9,874 nt of DNA from Actinomycetota bacterium (GTDB taxonomy: Bacteria; Actinomycetota; Actinomycetes; S36-B12). Where the stretch lies: positions 1-9,874 of the forward strand of contig JAQCBM010000053.1 of NCBI GenBank assembly GCA_027729865.1, read 5' to 3'. Of this stretch, positions 1 through 6,702 are shown in pieces. The translations under genes were made by a program, and so were the position numbers. Numbering within the stretch: position 1 is the stretch's first letter; every line of letters begins with the position of its first letter. The notes beneath the pieces are model-generated. The model ran no database searches. It was not told where the DNA came from and worked only from the letters and a program-made list of their open reading frames with translations.

Positions 1-715
1 CGCATCGAACGTCGTCGAGTATCAACGCCGCGCCCGTGTCATCGCACACTCGACGGAGCATTCGAGCCCACTCGGGGTCGACCAGCTCCTGGTCGAAACG
101 GGCGTCATGCTTGAAAGGCGAGACGACGATGGCCGCGAGATCATCACCGTGCTGTGCCACAGCCGAGGCAACTGACTCGGCATCGTTGAACGTGTAATGC
201 ACGAGGTGAGCGCGGTCCTCCGCAACGACACCTGTCGGGTTCGGCGTGCACCAGGGCGCGGCCCCGTGATACGCGCCCTTGGCCACCATCACCTTGCGCT
301 TGCCGGTTCCGGCACGAGCGATCGTGACACACATGGTGGTTGCGTCGGTGCCGTTCTTCGCCAGCATCGCCCAGTCAGCGTGATCCACCCGGTCGACGAA
401 CAACTCACATAACTCGACCATTGCCGGTGATGGGCCGTTCTGACAGTCAGCGAGGGCAAGTTGCCGTCGGACGGCGTCCTCGACCTTCGGATGGTGATGA
501 CCGAGGACGATCGGTCCATAGCTGCACATCAGGTCGACGTACTCGTTCCCATCGATGTCCCAGATGCGTCCACCCTCACCGCTTGAGAGGAACTGCGGGT
601 AGCCGTCGGGGAGAGCTCGAGTGCTCTGGTGTCCGTACATCCCATTGGGGATGACGGTGGCAGCGCGCTGGCGAAGATCATGATCAAGGCTGAGGGAATG
701 GGTGTCAATGGTCAT
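1..715 (-). CDS. Class III PLP-dependent aminotransferase, glutamate-1-semialdehyde aminomutase-like (3' end beyond window)
   Basis: This fold-type I, PLP-dependent enzyme should move an amino group between an amine or amino acid and a keto compound or aldehyde in the cytoplasm. Only the first 238 codons are present. The N-terminal part shows the class III pattern: GRIWDIDGNEYVDL near residue 50, then a CSYGPIVLGHHHP segment, a KNGTDATTM segment near 120 (the PLP-phosphate-binding turn, where GSA aminomutases have a similar NSGTEA), and AKGAYHG near 145 (the YHG that stacks on PLP). The fragment ends at ILDDVRCG, the Asp that contacts the pyridine nitrogen; classical GSA aminomutases read DEVMTGFR here, so this belongs to a divergent subgroup. 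The Schiff-base lysine lies off the window. The ATG overlaps the upstream transketolase stop as ATGA, so it is the last visible cistron. It is probably not the haem-pathway HemL, given its transporter and transketolase neighbours. Substrate unknown. Confidence 0.9.
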   Translation of the reverse strand, partial: MTIDTHSLSLDHDLRQRAATVIPNGMYGHQSTRALPDGYPQFLSSGEGGRIWDIDGNEYVDLMCSYGPIVLGHHHPKVEDAVRRQLALADCQNGPSPAMVELCELFVDRVDHADWAMLAKNGTDATTMCVTIARAGTGKRKVMVAKGAYHGAAPWCTPNPTGVVAEDRAHLVHYTFNDAESVASAVAQHGDDLAAIVVSPFKHDARFDQELVDPEWARMLRRVCDDTGAALILDDVRC

Positions 716-1785
716 GCGAGTGCTCTTTCGAGTGTTGCGAGGACGGTGGCCTCGATACCGGTGGCATCGAGTTGGTAGTGGGCATAGAGGGCTGCAGGTG
801 GGCCGATCAGTACATGCTCGTCGGGCACCCCGTGACGGGTCAGCGGCACCGCTCGACCACGGTCCGCGAGTACCTCTGCGACAGCGCTGCCGAGGCCTCC
901 AGTCCGGTTGGCCTCCTCGACGGTGACGATCGTCCCGCACTCATCGGCTGCGGCGAGTACGGCATCGACGTCGAGTGGCTTGATGGTGTGCATGTCAACG
1001 ACACGCGCCTGGATCCCACGAGATGCGAGCAACTCTGCCGCCCTCAGTGATGGGTAGACCTCGCTGCCCGTGGCGATGATCGCAACGTCCGCCCCGTCCC
1101 GGAGGCGGATGGCACGGCCGAACTCGATGTCCGGGACCGTGTCGTACACCTCAGGGTCACGGCCACGTCCCAGGCGGATGTACATCGCGCCGGGGTGGTC
1201 CACCGAGGCCCGCAGGACACCACGGAGGTGGTTGGCATCGCTGACACACACGACCGTCAGATCCGCGATTGTCCTCATCATCCCCAGGTCCTCAAGCGAA
1301 TGATGGCTGGTTCCGTAGAACCCCATGGACATGCCAGAATGGTGGCCGACGACGCGGACGGGGACACCCGGGTAGGCGCAATCCGTTCGGATCTGCTCTG
1401 CACCGAGCAGCGCGCAGAATGACGCGAACGTTGCGGCGTATGCGACATGTCCGCTCGCGCCCATTCCGGCCGCCACCGTGATCATGTTCTTCTCAGCGAT
1501 GCCAAGGTTCACGAATCGGTCCGGATGGCGAGCGGCGAAATCGACGGCACGGTTCGCTCGGGCGAGATCCGCTGTCAATACCACGATTCGGGCGTCATGG
1601 TCAGCGAGATCGGCGAGTTCCTCACCGAAGACGAACGCAGGAACGGACGCAGGCGCAGTTCCCTGCGAGGAGCGGGCGTCGGTGAGCCGCGTCTCCCCGT
1701 CCGCTGTACCACGGAACACCTCGCTCGTGTCCTGTGCTGGCTCAGGTGCTGCGACAGCAGCGTCGCCCCGGTTCCCGGCGCTCAT
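712..1785 (-). CDS. Transketolase, C-terminal subunit (pyrimidine-binding and C-terminal domains)
   Basis: This is the second half of a split, ThDP-dependent transketolase, 357 residues. It supplies the pyrimidine-binding domain and the C-terminal domain, and should pair with the product of the preceding gene. From about residue 49 the sequence follows the family: FGEELADLA, TADL (71-74), and VNLGIAEKNM (92-101), where Glu98 is the conserved glutamate that activates the ThDP aminopyrimidine. Next come an H149-H161 stretch with TSHHSLEDLGMMR, ATGSEV near 239, DMHTIKPLD near 264, and EEANRTGGLGSAVAE near 290. The first 48 or so residues are a Gly/Ala/Ser/Thr-rich extension without recognisable fold, making it longer than usual for this subunit (about 310-320). 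The ATG at 1785 is preferred because it has a strong GGAGGTGGAG site and an ATGA overlap with the gene before. An in-frame ATG at 1872 would intrude 90 bases into that gene. The stop overlaps the aminotransferase start. Confidence 0.93.
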   Translation of the reverse strand: MSAGNRGDAAVAAPEPAQDTSEVFRGTADGETRLTDARSSQGTAPASVPAFVFGEELADLADHDARIVVLTADLARANRAVDFAARHPDRFVNLGIAEKNMITVAAGMGASGHVAYAATFASFCALLGAEQIRTDCAYPGVPVRVVGHHSGMSMGFYGTSHHSLEDLGMMRTIADLTVVCVSDANHLRGVLRASVDHPGAMYIRLGRGRDPEVYDTVPDIEFGRAIRLRDGADVAIIATGSEVYPSLRAAELLASRGIQARVVDMHTIKPLDVDAVLAAADECGTIVTVEEANRTGGLGSAVAEVLADRGRAVPLTRHGVPDEHVLIGPPAALYAHYQLDATGIEATVLATLERALA

Positions 1786-2672
1786 CGCTCCACCTCCAGC
1801 GGCTGAAGTCCGCGTTCGATCTCCTCCATCACCTCGTCGTAGTCCGCTCCGGCGAGGTTGCCGACATGCCAATCGAGACTGAGTTCCATCATCCGGACCC
1901 CGCGGCCCTTGATCGTGTCGGCAACGATCATCTGCGGTCGACGGTGGTCAGCGGACGGTAGGGCTTGGAAGGTGTCCAGCAACGCACCGAGGTCATGACC
2001 GTCGATGCGGTGTGTCTCCCAACCGAACGCCCGGAATCTGTCCTCGATCGGCTCCACGGTCATGACATCGTCGGTGAAGCCGTCGATGCACAGCCGGTTC
2101 CGATCCACGATCGCCACTAGGTTGCCAAGACCGAAGTGGCCGGCCGCCATCGCGGCTTCCCACACCTGCCCCTCGGCGAGTTCACCATCGCCGAGAAGGC
2201 AGTAGGTGCGAAAGTCGCGGCCTTGGATGCGAGCTGACAGCGCCATCCCGACGCACACGGACAGTCCGTGCCCGAGAGAACCACTGCTGAAGTCGGCCCC
2301 CGGCACCTTTCGGAAGTCGGGGTGATCCCCGAACGGACTCCCAAGCCGGGTGAAGTCGTCGAGGAGGGCCGGGTCGAAGTAACCGAGATCACCAAGGATC
2401 GGATACCAACCGATCGCCGCGTGTCCCTTGCTCATGACGAACCGATCGCGATCGGCCCAGCGAGGCTCACTGGGGCGAATCCTCATCTGGTGGTAGCAAA
2501 GGGTCACTAGGATCTCCGCACACGAGAAGGTCGCCGAGTAGTGCCCGGCCCCGGCAATCGCCGAGAGCCTGACCGTCTCGCGTCGCACGAACTTCGCGCG
2601 ATCGGTGAGGTGTGCGATGGTCGCGTCACGCTGAGACGTGTCGATTCTCGCATCAGAGTCAAGGGCGGTCAT
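1782..2672 (-). CDS. Transketolase, N-terminal subunit (ThDP pyrophosphate-binding domain)
   Basis: This is the ThDP- and Mg-binding half of a split transketolase, 296 residues, the normal size for the family. The complete enzyme moves a two-carbon ketol unit from a ketose donor to an aldehyde acceptor. Visible motifs are MSKGHAAIGWY (80-90), SSGSLGHGLS (129-138), and the ThDP signature beginning LLGDGELAEGQ (159-169) and ending with Asn192 of VDRNR, with Asp162 and Asn192 as the expected metal ligands. DTIKGRGV (252-259) and DWHVGNL (267-273) close the domain. Full-length housekeeping transketolases are single polypeptides of about 650-700 residues. Split versions often act on specialised substrates, such as sulfo-sugar or apulose phosphates in known pathways, but nothing here identifies the substrate. 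The start is fixed by AGGAGG six bases upstream and an ATGA overlap with the ATPase gene. Its own stop overlaps the next start in the same way. Confidence 0.95.
   Translation of the reverse strand: MTALDSDARIDTSQRDATIAHLTDRAKFVRRETVRLSAIAGAGHYSATFSCAEILVTLCYHQMRIRPSEPRWADRDRFVMSKGHAAIGWYPILGDLGYFDPALLDDFTRLGSPFGDHPDFRKVPGADFSSGSLGHGLSVCVGMALSARIQGRDFRTYCLLGDGELAEGQVWEAAMAAGHFGLGNLVAIVDRNRLCIDGFTDDVMTVEPIEDRFRAFGWETHRIDGHDLGALLDTFQALPSADHRRPQMIVADTIKGRGVRMMELSLDWHVGNLAGADYDEVMEEIERGLQPLEVER
1788..1797 (-). promoter_or_regulatory. Ribosome binding site of the transketolase C-terminal subunit gene
   Basis: The minus strand reads GGAGGTGGAG, ending two bases before the ATG at 1785, with GGAGG about seven bases before it. 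This site decides the start at 1785 against the longer in-frame frame opening at 1872. It lies inside the last codons of the N-terminal subunit gene. Confidence 0.7.
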
Positions 2673-3742
2673 AACGCTCCTCCTATGGGTCGATCCGGTC
2701 TGCTAGTAATGACATTGCTCGCCTCGGGGTAATGGCAGGCGACGAGATGGCCGATGCCGGGGTCGGCCAGAACCGGCTCCTCCTCCGCGCATCGCGGCTG
2801 GGCCTTCCAGCACCGCGTGCGGAATCGACACCCCGTCGGGGGATTGATCGGACTCGGGGGGTCACCGGCGAGCACGATCCGGGGACGCGTCCGTTCGATC
2901 CGGGGGTCGGGGATGGGAGCCGCAGCGAGGAGTGCCTGCGTGTAGGGATGGGCGGAGTTGTCGTAGACATCGGAATTCGAGCCACTCTCGACAATGGTTC
3001 CGAGGTACATCACTGCGACCTGGTCGCTGAGGTGACGGACCACCGACAGATCGTGGGCGATGAAGAGATAGGCCAGCCCGAATTGGTCGCGAAGTCTCTC
3101 GAGGAGCCGGATGATCTCGGCCTGGATGCTGACATCGAGCGCGGAGACCGGCTCGTCGAGAGCGATCAGTTCGGGACGCAGAACGAGGGCACGAACGATG
3201 CCGATCCGCTGACGCTGTCCGCCACTGAATTGGTGCGGATAGCGGTCGAGGTCACCATCACGAAGCTGCACAAGCGACATCAGTTCACGGATCCGATCGC
3301 GTGACTCAGCGGGATCCACACCATGGATGTGCAACGGCTCAGAAAGGGTCTGGCCGATCGTCATCCGAGGATTGAGGGAGGCCTGCGGATCCTGAAAGAC
3401 CATCTGGAAACGACGGCGCGACCGACGAAGGTCATCTGCACTGAGACCATTGAGGTCGATCCCGTCGAACTCGACCGAGCCGCTCGTCGGATCGAGGATC
3501 CGCACAACGCATCGAGCCGTGGTGCTCTTACCGCATCCCGACTCACCCACGAGACTGAGAGTCTCACCGCGAGACAAGTCGAAACTCACTCCAGCAACTG
3601 CTTGCACGAACGACTTGCCGCGCCTGCCCACCCCACCTCGGACGGGGAACGACTTCACGAGGTCCCTGACCCTCAGCAGCGGAGTCTCCGAGCCGGTTTG
3701 GACCTCGCCGGGGAGAACCCCCTCTGATGTCGACCCAGTCAT
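2669..3742 (-). CDS. ABC importer ATP-binding protein, DppF/OppF type
   Basis: This is one of two cytoplasmic ATPases that drive the DppBC-type importer encoded upstream; 357 residues. All nucleotide-binding motifs are intact: Walker A GESGCGKST (66-74), Q-loop Gln117 in VFQDPQASLNPRM, signature FSGGQ (172-176), Walker B LIALDEP (192-198), D-loop SALD and switch His230. The C-terminal oligopeptide-transporter domain (oligo_HPY, HPYTQALL at 265-272) holds four cysteines, 305, 311, 318 and 336, spaced C-x5-C-x6-C-x17-C. In DppD-like proteins this pattern is thought to hold an iron-sulfur cluster. FSGGQRQR and the ASLNPR Q-loop are typical of the F-type partner. The start at 3742 makes an ATGA overlap with the other ATPase gene; its ribosome site is only a G-rich run, so translation is probably coupled. 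A longer frame from 3841 would overlap 100 bases and lacks family similarity. The stop overlaps the transketolase start. Confidence 0.94.
   Translation of the reverse strand: MTGSTSEGVLPGEVQTGSETPLLRVRDLVKSFPVRGGVGRRGKSFVQAVAGVSFDLSRGETLSLVGESGCGKSTTARCVVRILDPTSGSVEFDGIDLNGLSADDLRRSRRRFQMVFQDPQASLNPRMTIGQTLSEPLHIHGVDPAESRDRIRELMSLVQLRDGDLDRYPHQFSGGQRQRIGIVRALVLRPELIALDEPVSALDVSIQAEIIRLLERLRDQFGLAYLFIAHDLSVVRHLSDQVAVMYLGTIVESGSNSDVYDNSAHPYTQALLAAAPIPDPRIERTRPRIVLAGDPPSPINPPTGCRFRTRCWKAQPRCAEEEPVLADPGIGHLVACHYPEASNVITSRPDRPIGGAL
2679..2684 (-). promoter_or_regulatory. Ribosome binding site of the transketolase N-terminal subunit gene
   Basis: The minus strand reads AGGAGG, the full consensus, six bases before the ATG at 2672. 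It lies inside the 3' end of the preceding ATPase gene. It is the strongest site in the operon, so the first catabolic enzyme gene could be translated independently as well as by coupling through the ATGA overlap. Confidence 0.75.
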
Positions 3743-4734
3743 GCCCCAGCCCCCGTCAACGACGCGACCGCATCCGGTGCGCGGTGGCAGGCCACGACGG
3801 ATGCCCCGACCATTCGGAGCATCGGATCTCTGACCAGGCACTCATCGATGGCTGCACGGCAACGCGGAGCGAACGCACATCCCTCGGGCAGGCGATCGAG
3901 GCGTGGCGGTGCGCCGCCGATCGGGTCGAGGTCAATTCCGCGACGGTCCAGGCGTGGAAGACACCGAAGGAGGCCGGCGGTATACGGATGCTGGTGCTTG
4001 TGGAAGATCTCATCAACTTCGGCTCTCTCGACAACCCGGCCGGCGTACATCACGTTCACTCGATCAGCAACACCTGCCACCAACCCGAGGTCGTGTGTGA
4101 TGATGACCATCGCAGTGTTGGTCCGCTGCCGAAGGTCCGCGAGCACGTCAAGGATCTGCGCTTGGATCGTCACGTCGAGCGCCGTGGTCGGCTCATCGGC
4201 GATGAGTAGTTCCGGTTCGTTCGCAAGTGCCATCGCGATCACCACCCGCTGGCGCATCCCGCCAGACAACTCGTGTGGATACGCAGCGATCCTCTCGGCA
4301 GCATTCGGGATCGACACCATCTCGAGGAGTTCCTGAACCCGAGCACGAACGCGCTTCCCCGTCAGGGTCGGCTGGTGGGCCTCGATTGCCTCAGCGAGTT
4401 GCCGGCCGATCGTCAGGACCGGATTCAATGACGTCATCGGGTCCTGGAAGATCATGCCGATGCGCCCGCCACGGAGTGCCCGAAGTGGCTTGCCTGTCAA
4501 TCCGAGAATCTCCGTACCGTCGAAGAGTGCTGAGCCGCCGACACGAGCGTTCGGGGCGAGAAGACCGAGAAGGCCGAGCATCGTGACGCTCTTCCCGGAG
4601 CCAGACTCACCAACCAGACCGACGACCTCACCATGGTTCACGTCGAGATCGACCCCACGGACCGCGTGGACCACCCCATCGCCAACCGAGAAGTCGACGG
4701 TCAGTCCGGATAGCGAGAGCAGCGGTCCGGTCAC
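3739..4734 (-). CDS. ABC importer ATP-binding protein, DppD/OppD type
   Basis: This is the second ATPase of the importer, 331 residues, complete. Motifs are Walker A GESGSGKSV (42-50), Q-loop Gln97 in IFQDPMTSLNP, signature LSGGM (156-160) with the D-type continuation RQRVVIAMAL, Walker B LLIADEP (176-182), D-loop TALD and switch His214. The oligo_HPY tail (HPYTAGLL, 249-256) carries Cys286, 292, 299 and 316, spaced C-x5-C-x6-C-x16-C, which again suggests a metal or iron-sulfur site. LSGGMRQR and IADEPTTALD are hallmarks of the D-type subunit, which pairs with the F-type protein encoded next to form a heterodimer. The start codon is GTG at 4734-4732, overlapping the permease TGA as GTGA, with AAGGTGG about eight bases upstream. 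The stop overlaps the next ATG. The cargo cannot be told from the ATPase. Confidence 0.94.
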   Translation of the reverse strand: MTGPLLSLSGLTVDFSVGDGVVHAVRGVDLDVNHGEVVGLVGESGSGKSVTMLGLLGLLAPNARVGGSALFDGTEILGLTGKPLRALRGGRIGMIFQDPMTSLNPVLTIGRQLAEAIEAHQPTLTGKRVRARVQELLEMVSIPNAAERIAAYPHELSGGMRQRVVIAMALANEPELLIADEPTTALDVTIQAQILDVLADLRQRTNTAMVIITHDLGLVAGVADRVNVMYAGRVVERAEVDEIFHKHQHPYTAGLLRCLPRLDRRGIDLDPIGGAPPRLDRLPEGCAFAPRCRAAIDECLVRDPMLRMVGASVVACHRAPDAVASLTGAGA

Positions 4735-5612
4735 TTGGATGCCACCTTGACGTCGAGAACGTCACGAAGCCCGTCTCCGAGGAAGTTGATTCCGAGCACA
4801 ACAGTGACCATCGCCAGCCCGGGCGCCAGAGCGATCCACCATTGGTAGAAGTTCTTGGCTCCCTCGGTGATCATCGCTCCCCACTCTGGAGCGGGCGGCA
4901 GTGCTCCGAGGCCGAGGAAACTCAACGAGGCGGTTAAAAGGACCACCTGTCCGAGGTCCACTGTCGCATTCACCATCACGCCGGTGAACGAGAGCGGAAG
5001 GACATGGCGACGAAGGATCCGGCTGCGAGTCGCCCCGATACTCACCGCCGCCTCAACATGCTCTTTGTGCTTCATCGCCATCACCTGAGCACGCAGCAGA
5101 CGGGCGTAGATTGGCCACCAGACGACAACCATCGCGATGAACCCGTTGCGCAATCCTGGTCCCAACGCCGCTGCAACCGCCATGGCGAGAAGGATCGGCG
5201 GGAACGCCATCGTCACATCGACCAACCGCATCACGACGGTGTCCACGCGCTTTCCAAAGTAGCCGGCGACGGCCCCGAGCAGTCCGCCAATCAGCAACGC
5301 GCACGCAATCACCGCCACCGAGATGGGCAATGATTGCCTAGCCCCGTAGAGCACCCGAGTGAACACATCGCGGCCGAGCGCGTCAGTCCCGAACCAGTGG
5401 TCACCGTTGGGCGACCGAAGTCGTTCCCCGACCGACTCGTACGGATCGTAGGGCGCCCACCAGTGCACGGTCAGGACAACTACAAGCCATGCGGCCGAAA
5501 TCATCACACCAAACGCAATCGCAGGATGGCGGAGCAGACCGCCCACAGCCTTGATGCGGCTCACACGCTGGGCCGACATGCCAGACCCCGAAGTCGTCAC
5601 GGACACCGTCAC
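4731..5612 (-). CDS. ABC importer permease, DppC/OppC type
   Basis: This is the second membrane subunit of the importer, 293 residues from the chosen start. A short polar N-terminus is followed by six hydrophobic segments near residues 31-51, 94-117, 132-151, 155-174, 203-228 and 258-280. Family landmarks are the WAPYDPYES periplasmic stretch (52-60), HWFGTDALGRDVFTRVLYGAR (72-92), the cytoplasmic EAA loop EAAVSIGATRSRILRRHVLP (187-206) that docks on the ATPases, SFLGLG (231-236), PEWGAMI (242-248) and the terminal NFLGDGLRDVLD. The start is a GTG at 5612-5610, which forms a GTGA overlap with the upstream permease stop and has GAGG seven bases before it. An ATG twelve residues further in (5579) is the alternative. 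An open frame extends back to 5699 but would overlap the other permease by 90 bases and gives no membrane or family sequence. Confidence 0.93.
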   Translation of the reverse strand: MTVSVTTSGSGMSAQRVSRIKAVGGLLRHPAIAFGVMISAAWLVVVLTVHWWAPYDPYESVGERLRSPNGDHWFGTDALGRDVFTRVLYGARQSLPISVAVIACALLIGGLLGAVAGYFGKRVDTVVMRLVDVTMAFPPILLAMAVAAALGPGLRNGFIAMVVVWWPIYARLLRAQVMAMKHKEHVEAAVSIGATRSRILRRHVLPLSFTGVMVNATVDLGQVVLLTASLSFLGLGALPPAPEWGAMITEGAKNFYQWWIALAPGLAMVTVVLGINFLGDGLRDVLDVKVASK

Positions 5613-6622
5613 GTCAGCCTCACTTTCGGATCCGCTAATGCGTAGAGCAGATCGGTCGCCAGATTGGAGAGAAGGAAGACAACGCCTCCGAACAGACACA
5701 CTGCGTTGATCGCCGGGTAGTCAAGGTTCCTCGTCGCTGCGACGGCGTAACTGCCAACACCGTTCCACTCAAAGATGGTCTCCGTGAGAACCGCGCCGGT
5801 GAGCAATGTCGCGAAGGAGAACCCGACAATCGTCAACACCGGGAGGAGAGCGTTCCGAAGCACATGCCCCCGCATCACGGCTCGCTCCCGTAGACCCTTC
5901 GCTCGTGCCGTCCGCACGTAGTCCGAGTGCATCTCATCGAGCATCGACGCCCGGACGAGCCTGGAAATCGAACCCATGATGGCCCAACCGAGAACAGCGG
6001 CCGGAAGGATAAGCCGTGCCAGACATTGCCAGAAAAGCGACACATCGCCGTCCAGCAGCGCATCGATGGTGTAGAAGCCCGTCACCTGCGGTGGCGGATC
6101 GACCCGCGACGGAAGTCGGCCGGGGCCGGGGAACACCCCGAGCCGGGCGTAGAGAAGAAAGAGCGCCGCAAGGCCCGTCCAGAACACCGGGAGGGAGGAG
6201 CCGACCAGCGCGAACACGCGGGCTGCGTGATCTGCGGGTCGATCCTTGCGTCGCGCTGAGAACTTTCCGAGGAGAACACCGCCAACACCACCGATGATCA
6301 TGGCGGTCACGGCGAGCTCGAGGGTTGCGGGGATCCGCTCGGCAAGGTCGGACACCACGCTGTTCTTCGTCCTGAACGACGTCCCAAGGTCACCTCGCAC
6401 CAGATTGGACAGGTACGCCCAATACTGCTCGGGAACACTCTTATCGAGCCCCCACTTGCTCTTGGCGGCCGCAATCACCTCCGGGTTCCCCATCGCTCGT
6501 TCCCCAACGATTGAGGTCAAGGGATCGGCTGGGATGAGCCGCGAGATGATGAATGCGACCGTGACTATGCCGAACAGGAGGAACGGCACGATCGCAAGTC
6601 GCGCGAGGATATATCGCTTCAT
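5609..6622 (-). CDS. ABC importer permease, DppB/OppB type
   Basis: This is the first membrane subunit of the importer, 337 residues, the usual size. It begins MKRYILARL followed at once by a hydrophobic helix (about 9-29), with further membrane segments near 99-121, 136-158, 200-222, 259-282 and 305-328. DppB-type landmarks are a PADP turn (31-34), WGLDKSVPEQYWAYL (57-71), LVRGDLGTSFRT (74-85), ERIPATLEL (95-103), the EAA loop from DYVRTARAKGL (234-244) through GHVLRNALLP (252-261), and ETIFEWNGVGSYAV (281-294). It forms the translocation pore with the DppC-type partner encoded next, whose GTG overlaps this stop. The ATG at 6622 has only a weak AGG ten or so bases upstream. The gene stands 80 bases after the binding-protein stop, beyond a strong hairpin, so its expression is likely set lower than that of the binding protein. 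Confidence 0.94.
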   Translation of the reverse strand: MKRYILARLAIVPFLLFGIVTVAFIISRLIPADPLTSIVGERAMGNPEVIAAAKSKWGLDKSVPEQYWAYLSNLVRGDLGTSFRTKNSVVSDLAERIPATLELAVTAMIIGGVGGVLLGKFSARRKDRPADHAARVFALVGSSLPVFWTGLAALFLLYARLGVFPGPGRLPSRVDPPPQVTGFYTIDALLDGDVSLFWQCLARLILPAAVLGWAIMGSISRLVRASMLDEMHSDYVRTARAKGLRERAVMRGHVLRNALLPVLTIVGFSFATLLTGAVLTETIFEWNGVGSYAVAATRNLDYPAINAVCLFGGVVFLLSNLATDLLYALADPKVRLT

Positions 6623-6657
6623 CGTTCAGACCTATCCGAGGATATGGAAGAGGAACC

Positions 6658-6693
6658 GGTTGGGTGGGGTCGCCGCAACGACCCCCCCCAACC
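6658..6693 (-). promoter_or_regulatory. Intercistronic hairpin between the binding-protein and permease genes
   Basis: A 15-base arm at 6658-6672 and its partner at 6679-6693 are complementary at 14 of 15 positions, with a 6-base loop. In the leftward transcript the 5' arm contains a run of eight G. The mRNA after it reads GGUUCCUCUUCC, which is pyrimidine-rich but not a real U-tract, so it looks more like a partial terminator or a 3'-end stabiliser than a full stop. Such hairpins after binding-protein genes are known to let the binding protein be made in excess over the membrane components; that role here is inference. It sits 10 bases past the binding-protein stop. Confidence 0.7.
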
Positions 6694-6702
6694 TCGGGAC
6701 CT

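Noticed and set aside
2732..3304. Open frame of 190 codons on the plus strand opposite the F-type ATPase
   Set aside because: It is a shadow of the ATPase gene whose motifs are all intact; its composition looks like back-translated coding sequence and no family is visible.
5612..5699. Longer N-terminus for the DppC-type permease starting at 5699
   Set aside because: It would overlap the upstream permease by 90 bases and adds residues unlike the family. The GTG at 5612 has a ribosome site and matches the overlap pattern of the operon.
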